Below are positions 11,357-22,539 of a stretch of DNA of 64,000 nucleotides, in pieces. Positions within the stretch are counted from its first letter, which is position 1, and each line of letters starts with the position of its first letter. The notes beneath the pieces were generated by a model. It did not search any database. It worked only from the letters and a program-made list of their open reading frames with translations, and was not told the origin of the DNA. The translations under genes were made by a program, and so were the position numbers. The DNA comes from Mimachlamys varia. Taxonomy: Eukaryota > Mollusca > Bivalvia > Pectinida > Pectinidae. The stretch spans positions 52,657,186-52,721,185 of the forward strand of contig OX392529.1 in the NCBI GenBank assembly GCA_947623455.1, given 5' to 3'.

Positions 11357-14300
11357 CTGTCGGAATAATTTCAATGTAATTTATAATGCTTCAGAACTCA
11401 TGAGTATCTTCCCCCAACCACTACTTCTTCTGCTTTTAAAATCATAATGATAAAAAAATCGAAGAAGCTAGTTCTGTGACAATACTTAAATTCGTTTGAA
11501 CAATCTATTTCAATGATAAAAAGAATGTGATTTTAATAAATTTAGTTATCAACGCAATTAACCAGAAATAGGCTATATTCTAACACAAGACACCTATGGG
11601 CCTAAATGGTCACATGATAAATGTTTTTAATATGTTTATTGAACATTGGATACCATTTGTACCACTGTAAGTGAAGATGAATCTAGGTCTACAATGCATA
11701 GCACGCATAACTACCTTTTCCCCCCAAATAGGTATACATATCATATTTTATAAAAAAATATATATAATTAAGTGAAAAAACGAAAACAAGGAGATTTTTT
11801 TTTAACAAAGAGTTATTCTCAAGCTGGTTAAATTTCAACAGAAAACTGCCTTATACTCGGTTCTCGTTTTGAGAACTTGATGTTTACTTGGATGTCACCA
11901 AGATTTGCATGGCGGGTGTCGTCGATGAAGCAGAAAACGCTTACTCTTCTGGAACACCTGGTCTTATTCTCTTGTGCTTTTGCGAGAGTTTACATGTAAA
12001 TCTTTTTTTGTTCCTATCTTCTAGTTGAATTGATTTTGAGCTCGGATTATGGTTTTGTTGACGCTTTGGTATTCTCTGATTTTTTTCCTTAACTACCATA
12101 CCATTAGGTCGGTCTAAATGTGGAATTTGTAGGTTAAAACAGATTTCGTCCAAACTTTTTCGAGTACATGGCTGCGTATTAGGTTTCATTATAGTCTGTT
12201 CAATTTACTCATGATATCGTGTTTGCAAAGTCCAATGGTCATAAAACTACAACGCACCATAACTCTGTCAATGATAATTGAGTGGGTGCCTTTGTAGAAC
12301 TCATTCGAGATCTTATTGATATACAGGTGCATATCAAATGTTTATCTGTTATTTTGTTCACAAGAAAACAGTGGCCAGCCGACGAGAGAGGAAGGATAAA
12401 GGATGAAGGACGAACGCAATAGGTAGCCATGAACTATGGTCAAGTGACCTAAGAAAATGTTCATGTATCTATTCGTAATATACATATATCTCGACATAAT
12501 AGACATGCATTTTGACGTTGAATACATATATCTAGGCGTAAATATATGTATCTATGCATAATTTACGTAATATATATTCACATATTTAGACGTAATATAC
12601 ATACATCTAGATAAAATATACATATATCTCGATAAAATACCCAGACTTCTTATATACGTGTATCTAAATAATAATATACACATATCAAATTGACTCGAGA
12701 TAAATACCTGAACAGGACAAAGTAGCGGCGGTCCAGTTGTATTGACTATCACACCTCGATATAGGACAGTAGCTTATGGGATTGGCTCCCGTCAGGTTTC
12801 TACATCTATGTTGGGCGTGACAACTGTCCCCTTGGTACGTGTGTTTTGTAGACTCAACTCCATCATAAGGACGCTCGACAAACGTGTCCACTCCAGCGAC
12901 AAATACAGGAGACGGATCTTGCCAATGAAGCCCTAGGGGAAAAAATGGTTAACGAACTCATAACGAATAAGGATAATTTCAGCCTGTTTTTTGGTTTTAG
13001 TTAGGACCCGTCACATTGTGGTAGGCACCCTGAAGCTATCGCTCTGTCAGTGCGTCCGTGCGTCCGACCTTCCGAAACACATTCATTTCTAGTTCATAAC
13101 GTTGTAACCTGCTATAGTAGAACGATGATTCTTTGCATGGTTGTTCACCATTATTAAAAGGTTTGTCGCATTTTTAATTATGCCCCCCCCCCCTGTTCTA
13201 ATGAATACATTTTTGTTCGGCCAACAACTTTTAAACCATTACAGACATATCTATGAAACTTGCAATATACACGCATCGCCTATATATGTTGTACAGTGCA
13301 TTCTACTTAGTTTGTTGACATCTCACCCACAGGGCAAAATGTCTGATTTCTTCAAAAATTCAAATAACGGAGTACGCCAAGATGATGCCAGCGCTCCCTC
13401 CTTTGTCTTTTTATATGAAACATGAACTGAACGAACTTGAAGGTCATCAGATAAAAGGTTAAACTCACATTTTGACATTGGCTCAAATTCGATAGTGTTA
13501 ACCTGATTGTTATTTTCATATATAAAATAGGGTTTTATCCTAAGACTTGGACTTGTTTCAACCACTGTCAATACAATATATCGAGTAAGTGCCTCTGATT
13601 GCGGTACTTGTAAAACTAATACTAGAAATATGATTTCACGAATATCGAACATGCTCAACCATTCAAGTTATATATTTGACTGATTCAAATTCATATGATA
13701 TTTAACTAAAACTAAATGATGGGCAATGCCACACAAACAGGGGTCACCGAGTAATATTGATAAAAACAGCATATCTTGTTATTAAGAGTCGGTTTTGTTT
13801 TTGTTCCGCCTTCGGCGATAGCTTAGGAAAGCAAGCTAATGTGTTGTTTTTTCCGGCGGCGACCCCGTCAATATTTGCGTTAAAGTCACCTTTCACGTCG
13901 TTCAATTGAATTTAAACTTGGTCACATAAAATAAACGCGCATATTACATAGCTAACCATAATGTAAAAGAAATCGTGTCGCAGGTTTTGGTTTTTTGGGG
14001 CAAAAACATGAAAATATTGAGAATTTGTAGTGTTACTGATGTCCGATTGAATCGAAACTTAACGTTTTTACTAAAGTCATCATACCGAACACTTTCATGA
14101 AATTGTGAGGAAATTTATTTGCTGGTTTTAGTAACTTGGCCATGTTACTAATACCATCTTGTTGTATGTATTTTGTCATGCTATTATATTCCCTTGGACT
14201 TTAAAGGCCCAATATACGTAACCTTCGGCAAAACCTGAAGCGAAAATCAAGCCTAATGACTCTTTATATTTATAGATTTAGTTAAGTTTAACTGATATCA

Positions 14301-16994
14301 GCAATATCCAAGATGAATTCTTACGCGGCGTTACCGGTACAGCAGCAGTTGAAACTCGGTATTTGTAAACACGCGTCCATTTTAAATCGACTTCTAACTT
14401 CGGCTTGTTGTTGAAGTGGGCCCAGCTCGAATTATGTTTAATTCTTTGGATTTTTCTGTCAAGAGTTTCTTGTTAGTTACCGCTCAGGTTAACTTCGTGG
14501 TTGGACTATTTTCGCATGGCTATAACAGGATTTTTTTACAGAATTTTTCAGAATCACGAAAACTTTTCTGAAATTACGTATATTTGGCTTTTAATGTTAT
14601 CGACAAAGCGAGAAAGGCGATACATACATGATGCAAAATTCTTGTTTTCTGTACGTCCTATTAACAGCTAAGGTCATTTATGAAGCGTGCAATAGTCAAT
14701 GAAGCAAAATAATAGTCTTTATTGACAACACAACTGTTTGTCTATGCGAAACAGATAGATTATCAACGTGAGCCGTGAATAATTTACTACCTGAGAGCAG
14801 TGTTAAGTTTCTCGTGACTGTAGATATTAGTACCTGTATGGCGTAGTCGTCGAGGAGACAGAGACCCAAACTTCAGATAAGCACTGGTCAGCTTGAGATG
14901 TCAGTTTAAATATAATTTTGCTCTTCTTTTGATACGTGGAGTGTGGTGGATAAAAGGATTTTGTTTTGCTTTTAATAAAACAAAATAGGTTCAGGATTTT
15001 TTTAATAAAAAATGAAAAAAAAAAAAAATTTGCAAAGAAAATGGCAATAATTTACACCATGAAATCCAAATGTATTACAAAAATCTGGCAAACGTTCAAT
15101 CCTGGATTAATTAGGTTTTTTGAAACTTATATTTTTGCTTGAATTTCATGAACAATTCAAACTGAAACCTTACATTACAGGAAAAATAATTCAAAACTGA
15201 AATTTTGCTTTTGGTCAACTTTATATAGAGGGAAATGGTTGTTATCATGGATAGACTCGGGGAATCATTTTTGCCAAGACCTTCACTTACCTGCACAGTT
15301 CCGTGCATGAGGGCGCCATGTTTTTTCTTTGGTATCACATATCTCTGTCTCTCCGTCAACAAGACACGAACTGTGGGCGAGAAGCGCATCTCCTTCCTCC
15401 TCAATGATGCGATCGAATTTATTGTCAAGAGAACAGCGAGGGGCTAATATGAAAATCAGGCAAATGTCTTACAAATGTGTTCTATAATGCTTTCATTAAA
15501 GGATTAGTTAACATTTCAGAAAAAAATGATGTTGTCACGAATATGGCTTATCTAATTTTGATCAATAGTTTTATTGGAGTATATGGTCCCTTAACGAAAT
15601 GTTTAATCTCTATCTATGTTTCCATTATTTTCCAACTTATGAATTGATGGTCTCGACAAAGAAAAACTGTTGGCTGCTTACTTACCGGGGATTATACAGT
15701 TTTCTTCCTGGGCTGAACTGCCTGTACACTGTCCAATAAGTCCCTGTGAGATGATCAGGGAATAAGAGTTAAGGGTGTACCATTTCATTTATGATTATAG
15801 ACATGGCAAGGTATTTTATTGTTTTAACTAACATAGGACGTCATGAATATCATCTGGACCCAGATTACATACATATTGACAATAAATACAATTTCACAGA
15901 CGTTCAATGGTTATATTTACATTTCAGATTGTGTGTTATCTGAGGCGACGTGCTAAGCGTTTACATAACGTACGTCGACATGGCGCCAAAATGGTTTTTA
16001 CTGCATCTATACTACTGTGAATATAGTCTAGATGAACACTGCGTTAACGGCAAACCATCGTGCAAAATGTAAGTATGAAAACGTGAAAACAAACAAGAAC
16101 GATACAAATAGCAATGATGAGGAATGTAAGAATCTATCATAACCAGGGATGTAAGATAGGGAAATTCCACCCGAGGGGTTCACAAATTTGGTAAAACCCG
16201 AGGCTTTGCCGAGGGTTTTGCCAAATTTGAAAACACCAAATAAGCTCAAAACCATGAAATACGTTTTGACTGGCTTCGATTCTGAATATTTTAACTTTTC
16301 CCTTGAGCTTTTTTGACGAAAACGAATTAGACAGCGAGATTAAGCATATCCTATATTTGCAAACAAAGTTTGCCCATGTAAGAAAGTTTGACACAAAGTT
16401 TGCACCGAAAAATTAATCTCACCTTTTTGGTGTTTATGGTTAAATTTTTGTGAAAGGTTTTCATTTCATCACGCCGTCGTTTTCTCTGTTCGGCCCCAGA
16501 GTTTACTTTATTCGTGAGATCACGTCATTGTTGAGCCATTGTGACGTCACGTCGCGTGATATGCTATGCAAGATACATTTTTCTTACATAGCTTTCTTAC
16601 ATGGGCAAACTCTGTAACAACTGGTATTCAAGATCTTAAGACTAACCTTCGGAAAGTCCATTTTATCCATATAGTGATACTTGTCGTTTTCAATCAAATT
16701 AATGGGCGTGCCAGAGGAAGCAATGTTCACGGTCATATTGGACATCTCACACATTTGATTGACCCTTTTGTAGTTGACCGACAAACATCGCGTGGAAAGT
16801 AGACATCTAGCGTAACACTGGATATCAGTCACACCATTGATGATGTAGAAAAGTCCCGAGGGCAGGAATGACCTCGATCTGATACGGTAGATGGTGCTGT
16901 ATGTCATCTTTACAGGTATTGAAACTTCTCCTACCCCGGGGGTGGGACCAACAGCAAGCACCAGCGTCAAAATAACAGCCGCTAGCATGATCAT
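11109..16994 (-). CDS. Copy B: secreted PAN-CCP-kringle mosaic protein
   Basis: Five exons, join(16647..16994, 15686..15743, 15291..15443, 12708..12932, 11109..11356), 1032 nt, closing in frame as 343 residues plus TGA. Order: signal peptide (about 1-22), PAN/apple with CYARC and RCLSVNY, GLIGQC linker, four-Cys CCP ending WRPHARNC, five-Cys CCP-like module with NWTAATLSC, and a C-terminal kringle ending FRPWCYTTDP, IRWDDC, EDCP-stop. Secreted; no transmembrane segment. It lies head-to-tail with copy A. The kringle keeps the PWCYTTDP and RW core but lacks the NPD found before it in classical lysine-binding kringles, so lysine binding is doubtful. Ligand unknown. An extra CCP exon, present in copy C, was not found between 12932 and 15291. 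Confidence 0.85.
11870..12085 (+). mobile_element. Dispersed retroelement 3' repeat, copy 2
   Basis: Same ordered motifs as 2221-2460 (GAACTTGATGTTTACTTGG, GGCGGGTGTCGTCGATGAAG, GGAACACCTGGTCTTATTC, TTGACGCTTTGGTATTCTC). It lies in copy B intron 4. Confidence 0.6.
12465..12690. repeat. AT-rich tandem repeat beside a splice donor
   Basis: Irregular units of about 20-25 bp built on ATACATATATCTAGACGTAA. It begins within 20 bp of the exon 4 donor of copy B and is absent at the same place in copy A. Confidence 0.6.
12708..12932 (-). CDS. Copy B exon 4: Cys-rich CCP-like module
   Basis: A 225-nt phase 1-1 exon after CCTAG. Reads LHWQDPSPVFVAGVDTF, then five Cys, ending NWTAATLSC before GTATTT. 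Confidence 0.83.
13323..13660. other. Doubtful ORF and RT-like fragment in copy B intron
   Basis: On the minus strand a 111-codon ORF opens with a hydrophobic leader (IIFLVLVLQV) ending near a possible GTGAGT donor at about 13462. On the plus strand the same DNA reads SDFFKNSNNGVRQDDASAPS, which resembles the GVRQGD motif of LINE reverse transcriptases. Neither reading is convincing. A related GGTGTACGCCAAGGTAATGC piece is at 22477. Confidence 0.2.
13853..14650 (+). repeat. GGCGGCGACC dispersed repeat, copy 2, interrupted
   Basis: Homologous to 5455-5975. It is continuous up to GGAC at 14199 and resumes at TGTTATCGACAAAG after 14594, with a 386-bp TTAA-flanked insertion between. Confidence 0.6.
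14201..14594 (-). mobile_element. TTAA-flanked MITE (piggyBac-like), copy 2
   Basis: Element 14205-14590 (386 bp) starts AGGCCCAATATACGTAAC and ends ACGTATATTTGGCTT, bordered by TTAA at 14201-04 and 14591-94. The paralogous empty site near 5908 has a single TTAA, which proves insertion and the target duplication. No ORF. Orientation is opposite to 39590-39980. Confidence 0.8.
15291..15443 (-). CDS. Copy B exon 3: sushi/CCP module
   Basis: A 153-nt phase 1-1 exon with four Cys, EEEGDALLAHSSC and WRPHARNCAG. It differs from copy A at only a few residues. Confidence 0.87.
15686..15743 (-). CDS. Copy B exon 2: two-Cys linker
   Basis: A 58-nt micro-exon reading GLIGQCTGSSAQEENCIIP plus one base, between CAG and GTAAG. 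Size and start are the same as in copies A and C. Confidence 0.82.
16180..16232. repeat. Hairpin CAAATTTGGTAAAACCC/GGGTTTTGCCAAATTTG
   Basis: Inverted repeat with arms of about 17 bp in copy B intron 1. Function unknown. Confidence 0.55.
16367..16612. mobile_element. Short TIR element in copy B intron 1
   Basis: Ends TTTGCCCATGTAAGAAAG and its inverse CTTTCTTACATGGGCAAA about 245 bp apart, no ORF. It sits only 35 bp inside the intron from the exon 1 donor. Confidence 0.55.
16647..16994 (-). CDS. Copy B exon 1: signal peptide and PAN/apple domain
   Basis: Starts ATG ATC ATG CTA GCG; 348 nt. The hydrophobic leader ends AVGPTPGVG. The PAN core is almost identical to copies A and C. The donor is AAG followed by GTTAGT, phase 0. 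Confidence 0.87.
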
Positions 16995-17125
16995 AAACGA
17001 CTCCCTAAAACCGCTGGGAAGATTTATCAGCAGGACGTTTTGATATGCATATATTGGTGAATGTTAAGTGTTTGTTCCAGTAGTTGTTCCATTGAAATAG
17101 TGTGTCCTAGCGATTAATATAAACA
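16995..17125 (-). promoter_or_regulatory. Copy B proximal promoter/5' UTR
   Basis: Minus strand: TTTATATTAATCG, then CTAGGACACACTATTTCAAT and GGAACAACTACTGGAACA, matching the copy A upstream blocks. The AT-rich block is a weaker TATA than in copy A. Confidence 0.42.
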
Positions 17126-17284
17126 TTAAGTTGAAGTATTCCCGGATACTTATGTGCATTTTCTATTTAAAACCGAATCGTCGATATTCCTCTTCATGCT
17201 TCTGAATGCAATCCCAGGTCCTCGTCGGAGGTTGTTCTCGCTGATCTACGGAGTACACCTAATTATTATCATTGCATTCTGAAC

Positions 17285-17640
17285 GCTATCAGTTCCAATG
17301 GACCCTCAAGGAATACCAAATGTTTTTCTTCTCTGCATTCTGGCCTCTTTCAGATTCAGCGGGTTTCAGGGTATACCGATGTTTTCTCTGTGTATTCCGG
17401 CCTCTTTCAGATTCAGTGGGTTTCAGGGTATACCGATGTTTTCTCTGTGTTTTCCGGCCTCTTTCAAATTTAGTGGGTTTCAGGGTATACCGATGTTTTC
17501 TATGTGTATTCCGGCCTCTTTCAGATTCAGTGGGTTTTATGATATATCAATGTTTTCTCTGCGTACCATGGCTTCTTTTAGATTCAGTTGGTCTCATGAT
17601 ATACCGAGAGGCACTCTGGTCTCCAATGGTTCATCGAGTT
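17285..17640 (+). repeat. 57-bp minisatellite upstream of copy B
   Basis: Six units of about 57 bp: TTCAGATTCAGTGGGTTTC, GGGTATACCGATGTTTTCTC, GTGTATTCCGGCCTC. It is a diverged relative of the array at 5985-9615 and holds the same position upstream of the gene. The ORFs across it are repeat frames. Confidence 0.85.
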
Positions 17641-17957
17641 CAAAGATCACCTTTACATTTAGGTTCTGATTCATCTCCGACGTAAAAAGAATTTTTTTCT
17701 GTTTCTCTGTTGTTATGGACACAAGTAAGCTCATCATACAAGTGTTGTTACGTTTAAGTGAATGTTCGGTGATTTGAAAAAAAATTCCACTTCGATCGTT
17801 AATATCAGATAGAAAAGTTTTGAATGATGTATAAGTCCTTTATTGCTTCACTGAGTATTGATTCTAGAGAATATACAAAGAAAAACAATCTAATAGAAAA
17901 AAAAGAGAAATATTTTTTATACAAAAAAGGTGAAGAGAACTACTATTAGAATACAAA

Positions 17958-18290
17958 GTGTATTATAAGCAACGTTTTATCGCTGGCTCGTCTCATTGCT
18001 CAACCAAGCCATTATCAAAACTTCTTAATACCATTCCTAGTACCGTTAAATCGGGGCTTCAATCTTATTGTGACACGGTATACTCCAGGAGTGGCATTAA
18101 TGGAAGGTGGATTTTGAAAAACTCAAACTGTGCTGATTCGTTTCGATCTCGGTTGATCAGAACTATGGGCAAGTTTTATGGTAGCCATCTATGTCTCATT
18201 GGGAAATATTTTGTATCTTTAATTGATATGAAGATGAACGTTTTTGAATATGCTCATTGGTGTGTTCACTTGTGATTGACAACGATACTT
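17958..18290 (+). pseudogene. Retroelement RT-region remnant with a 105-codon frame
   Basis: Reads YKQRFIAGSSHCSTKPLSKL, then YSRSGINGRWILKNSN, then FEYAHWCVH. The first two motifs recall an RT N-terminal region of an abundant invertebrate retroelement. The catalytic region is missing, since the frame jumps to a C-terminal FEYAHWC piece also found at 29580. It is followed by the 3' repeat at 18299. Confidence 0.55.
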
Positions 18291-18298
18291 AGTTCTCG

Positions 18299-18515
18299 TT
18301 TTGAGAACTTGATGTTCACTTGGATGTGACAAAGATTTCCATTACGGGTGTCGTCGATGAAGCAGAAGACGCTTACTCTTCCGGAACACCTGGTCTTATT
18401 CTCTTGTGCTTTTACGAGATTCTCCGTGCAAAGATTTCTTTTGTTCCTATTTGGCTCTAGTTTAATCGATTTTGAGTTCGGATTATGGTTTTGTTGACGC
18501 TTTGGTATTCTCTGT
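18299..18515 (+). mobile_element. Dispersed retroelement 3' repeat, copy 3
   Basis: GAACTTGATGTTCACTTGG, CGGGTGTCGTCGATGAAGC, GGAACACCTGGTCTTATTC, TTGACGCTTTGGTATTCTCT. It follows the FEYAHWC remnant after about 30 bp, as at 29640. Confidence 0.65.
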
Positions 18516-18531
18516 GTTTTTTTTAATGTAG

Positions 18532-18704
18532 AGGATGGCAAGATATACGATAATCCCGGAGAAAATACTAAGGACCACGTCATCAGGGCTGTAATGGCAG
18601 AGAGGGGTACAATGGACGCTCAACCAAGAGACGGCCTTCCTGAACATTTAATAGATCATTTTGCCAGATCAAATGTAAATCTGGATGATGAACAAACAAC
18701 TAAG
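18532..18704 (+). CDS. Unassigned exon-like ORF, 57 codons
   Basis: Preceded by a T-rich tract and AATGTAG, followed by AAG then GTATAT, so it looks like an internal exon entering in phase 2 and leaving in phase 0. It reads DGKIYDNPGENTKDHVIRAV, then MAERGTMDAQPRDGLPEHL, IDHFARSNVNLDDEQTTK. It is charged, normal in composition and free of stops, while the other two frames stop. I do not recognise the family and no partner exon was found nearby. It begins only 17 bp after a retroelement 3' repeat, so it may be an exon moved or stranded by that element. Confidence 0.4.
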
Positions 18705-19354
18705 GTATATTTTAAGCCTTTTGAGCAGAAGGGTCAGATGCGTAAAACCTCTTTAATTTATAAATTTCCATTCCCACCGTTTAGTCCCTAGAATCACTGA
18801 CGAGTCCTAGATGGACGAAATGGCTATATGATGCGGTGTAATTCATTTTTTTCGGCCTACTGAATACCTATAACTACATTTAAATGGTGCAGCATGAAAT
18901 TGTGTTACGTTAGCTTCTGGTAAATGACGAGAAGAACTGCCTGGGTGTTGGAGAAGAGAGGAGAAGGTGCGCCTGCAAAAATATCCGGCCATAGTGACAT
19001 TAATCAATTTGCATTCGTTCCTATGACCAAACTCAATTGAAACAATCTTATCAGATAGCTGTGCAAACTGCAAAACCAATGATTAGTTCAAATCACATCT
19101 TCAAGATCTCCGGAAGCGCGACTAAGACACCAACTGCGCGCACATACCCTCTTCGATAATATTTGCTCGTACAATCATTCACATTTTGTGCCGTAGCCTA
19201 ATATAAAGTTGGTGTAAGGGAGATTACCCTTTTCACGTTATATGTACCTATATTTTAGACCAGTATATGTGTTTATTTGTGAATCGGAATGAGTTAAGCA
19301 AACAAAAATGCAAGTCTGATTCCTACTCCATGGCCAAAATGTAATTACAGTCAA

Positions 19355-19540
19355 ACCTCGATTAATCGAACTTCGATGATTCGAATTTCTCGATGTGTCG
19401 AACTTTTGGCAAAGTCCCGATTTTTTTCATTATATAACACTACTTATTTACTATTCATGAATCGAACTTCTATGAATCGAATTTTTCGCTGTATCGAAGT
19501 TTTAATCTGACCCGTTCGTTAAGAAATAATTGAAAATTAC
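19355..19540 (+). mobile_element. Degenerate pogo/Tigger-like terminal fragment
   Basis: CAGTCAAACCTCGATTAATC followed by repeated TCGAACTTCGATGATTCGAA-type words, typical of the ends of pogo-like elements in my recollection. The second terminus was not found. Confidence 0.35.
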
Positions 19541-19964
19541 AACTAATAAATCGAAGTGAAAATTTTACCTGTACGAGCGCAATAAATTGCCCCGCGGTCA
19601 TTTTCACACCTTCACGGACGCGTGTGTCCATGTCCTGCAGTCCCTAACCCTATCCAGTAGTCGGCGACCTAGCTGCGATAACGTTTAAGTGTAGCTCTTC
19701 ACGACGAGACGATTTTTTTATAATGCGTTTAAGATGTTTAATCTGTAAGATTTCATTTAATTACTACCTCATGTGAGCATTATGTTGTCAAAACATTGCA
19801 GGATTGCTGAACTATCGAGTGTTTACCTTAATGAAATATTTTGTTCACAGAATTAGAAAAACCAGTTCACGTATTTAATGGAATCATTAAAAAATGTTGT
19901 TGATGTTTTATTTAGTGCATTATATTTCAGTACAGTATCTATTACGTAATTTAAAAGGTGAAGC

Positions 19965-20025
19965 ACATGTATGTGTGGGGGTATGTGTGGGAGTATGTAT
20001 GTGTGTGTGTGTGTGTGGTTCATAT
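19965..20025. repeat. GT-rich microsatellite
   Basis: GTATGTGTGGG units passing into an uninterrupted (GT)n run. Confidence 0.8.
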
Positions 20026-20632
20026 ATGTATTACTTACAATACTTTTATGTGAATCATTATACACCGATGCATAGTTTAAATGTAAATCATCTTTTATCA
20101 TGTCTAAAACTTATTTGATGTACACTGACTTCCTAACTCAGAACCATAAAAACAAAAATGTTCAAAGTCAGTTGGTTAGCAAGTAACAGAATATTCTTCA
20201 TCAGTAGTTCAGTTACACATTCGGCTCCTGAATGAAATAGTCATCAAATACGAATCCTGGCCTAATTTTTGTTCGAGTGTTGCTCAAAAATAACAATTCT
20301 TAAAAGCGTGTGGCAATTTTGATGACATAAGTCTAGTCTGTTTTCTTGTCCTCTCAATTATAATCAGAGGTTAATGGAGGAATTCTACTGGTATAGGGAC
20401 GTTTCTTCTGTAAATTTTCTCTCTGGTGACCCAAGTCTTAATAAAGACGCAAAAGTATATTAAAATAATTGTAATAAACCTTCTGACTGGTTGAAGTTAT
20501 TAGCGGTGAAATTTATGCACGAGGTCGTGCCTTTTTGCAAAACCATTTGATTTTTGTCAAAATTCATACCAAGTCATTGTATAAGACCTATGTCTTTGAA
20601 ATTTTTTCTACCGAAATGAATTCATAAGGAAT

Positions 20633-20752
20633 GACCACAATTGTTTTGAGGGTTATACGGTATATGCCGAAAAAACTGTGTGCACTTCTTTGCATATGCA
20701 AAGTGCGCATATTTTTTTCGGATATACCGTATAACCCTTACAAATTGTGGTC
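20633..20752. mobile_element. 120-bp palindromic MITE-like hairpin
   Basis: GACCACAATT, GGGTTATACGGTATAT, CCGAAAAAA and GCACTT...TGCATA on the left recur inverted on the right. Small mismatches show age. No clear target duplication. Confidence 0.65.
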
Positions 20753-20759
20753 ATACGTT

Positions 20760-22440
20760 AAAGATATTACTTAAATTCCAAAATCTCCATCTTCCATATT
20801 CTGCATTTTTTATATATGCTGAAATACATGTGTTTGTGGGCTGCCCGAAGATTGCCGAAGATTGCCGAAAATGTCCCCGAGATTTTCCGATTGAGCTAAA
20901 CACCGCCTTAGCCATTGGTCCGTGGTGATCGTCTGCTTGATAATCAAACTCCTCGGTAGTGGAGAGGGCGTAAATCCACTCCAACAAACTACAAAGCGTC
21001 TTACATTAAATTAACATTTCATGTAATCAGAAGCTCTGAATCTCAGCTTAGCTGCTTCATAAGTCGACTAGAAATTATTCAAAATCACTTCACTAAAGTA
21101 CATGAAAATCTGCGCCATGTTTGTTTCGGATATTAAACTCTGATTGCTTTGAGAACTGGAGAATGTGAATCAATCAGGCAAATCCACGTTTATTATATTT
21201 TCCAAGAGATGGTTTAATATGGCTCCTCGACTGCTGATGCAGCATATTGATCAGATGTTTGTGACGTTATATAAGTTAAAAACAAATACATAATCAAAGA
21301 AAAGATTTCCACATGACTGCACCCACAACGACCTACTCTGAATAATAGATATTACACTATGAGTTCGTATACATAAAGCTATTCGAACCGTATAAGTTTA
21401 AATGCTGATGTCTGTGGTGTACTTTAACTGATATTCCTCCATGCTTTTCTTTTAATATTGAGCCAGTAAAGATGTTAGTTTTTTGTCTTGGTTTGTGTTG
21501 TTAAAAAACTGTGTAGGTATCGTTATTGCTTAATCTATCTTTATGTTTTGTTGTTTTTTTTTTTGTACAAAATTCTTATTTGGATCAAAGTTTTTGAAAA
21601 ATATATTCTGCTTCGATTTCAGTCAAACATGCCTTAGAAATTGAGATATAATTTTCGGTAAAACAGTTTTGAACCTTTCATCTAAACTGTGAGCCAAGAT
21701 CTACATTGAAAAGAGTAATTGGAAGCCAATATTAGCAGGGCCCCGCCACTTAGTGGCGGACGTACTATAGTGATCGGTCTGTCCAAGTGTCCGTCCGAAA
21801 CAGTGACCTTTGTGACGTAGATACTTGAGGGATGAACCTTTACATGATTCTTAAACACTATCACAACTTTAAAAGATGTGTCGCGTACTTCATTCAATTT
21901 TTTACCTCGAAAAACCAATGTCGTCCATCCGAACACATTCGTTTCCGCTCCTTAACTTGTAGTCTGTGCTTTAAAAGTACGGAAACATGATAACAAGTAC
22001 TGATTGAAATTGGGGCAATTATATAAATCTCTAAAAACCCCGCATTTCAGTTCACAGTGCTAAAATAACAATTTCTTCAAGTAAGCATTATTATACATCA
22101 TATTACATATGAAATTGGAGCCAATCTGCGAATTTGGCGTACACTTCTAAAAGTATTAAAATTAAAAAGGGCCATATAAGATGTAAGAAAATTTTTTTTA
22201 AAAAAGGAATGAACACTGCATCGCAGTCACACGAACTTATATAAAGTTTCATTAAATTCTGTAGTAAGATTTCGAAAAAATTGACGGAAACCTCCCAGAA
22301 CAAATAATGATAAGAAGAAACAGATCAAACACAATATGCCCCCCCCCCTACTTCGTTTTGGGGGACACAATTAACCCCTATCAGATGATGTTATGTGCTC
22401 TTTCAGTAGGTCATAGTGAGGCTGACCTTGACCAAAGAGC
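20760..22440. other. Intergenic, no gene seen
   Basis: AT-rich sequence. A small perfect hairpin CCGCCACTTAGTGGCGG is at 21744-21760, inside a dispersed GTCCGTCCG-type repeat (21720-21960). Confidence 0.4.
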
Positions 22441-22539
22441 AAAGGTGGAAAAATGTCTGTTTGTTTCAAACATCCAAAGGTGTACGCCAAGGTAATGCCA
22501 TAGGTCCCTCCATGTTGCCTATTGTATGCAACAGTAACT

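Larger units (their letters stand above)
11470..17930. repeat. Segmental duplication unit 2 (copy B and flanks)
   Basis: Colinear with 1-9960: 3' intron fragments, exons, promoter, then the related minisatellite and GGACACAAGTAAGCTCAT. It lacks the 2.64-kb element and has its own insertions at 14205-14590 and 16367-16612. Confidence 0.65.

Noticed and set aside
13323..13658. Minus-strand 111-codon frame with a signal-like leader
   Set aside because: Its C-terminal part is antisense to a repeated fragment and the leader alone is weak evidence; listed only as doubtful.
19853..20118. Frames across the GT microsatellite
   Set aside because: Simple-sequence translation (VCVGVCVGVCMC).
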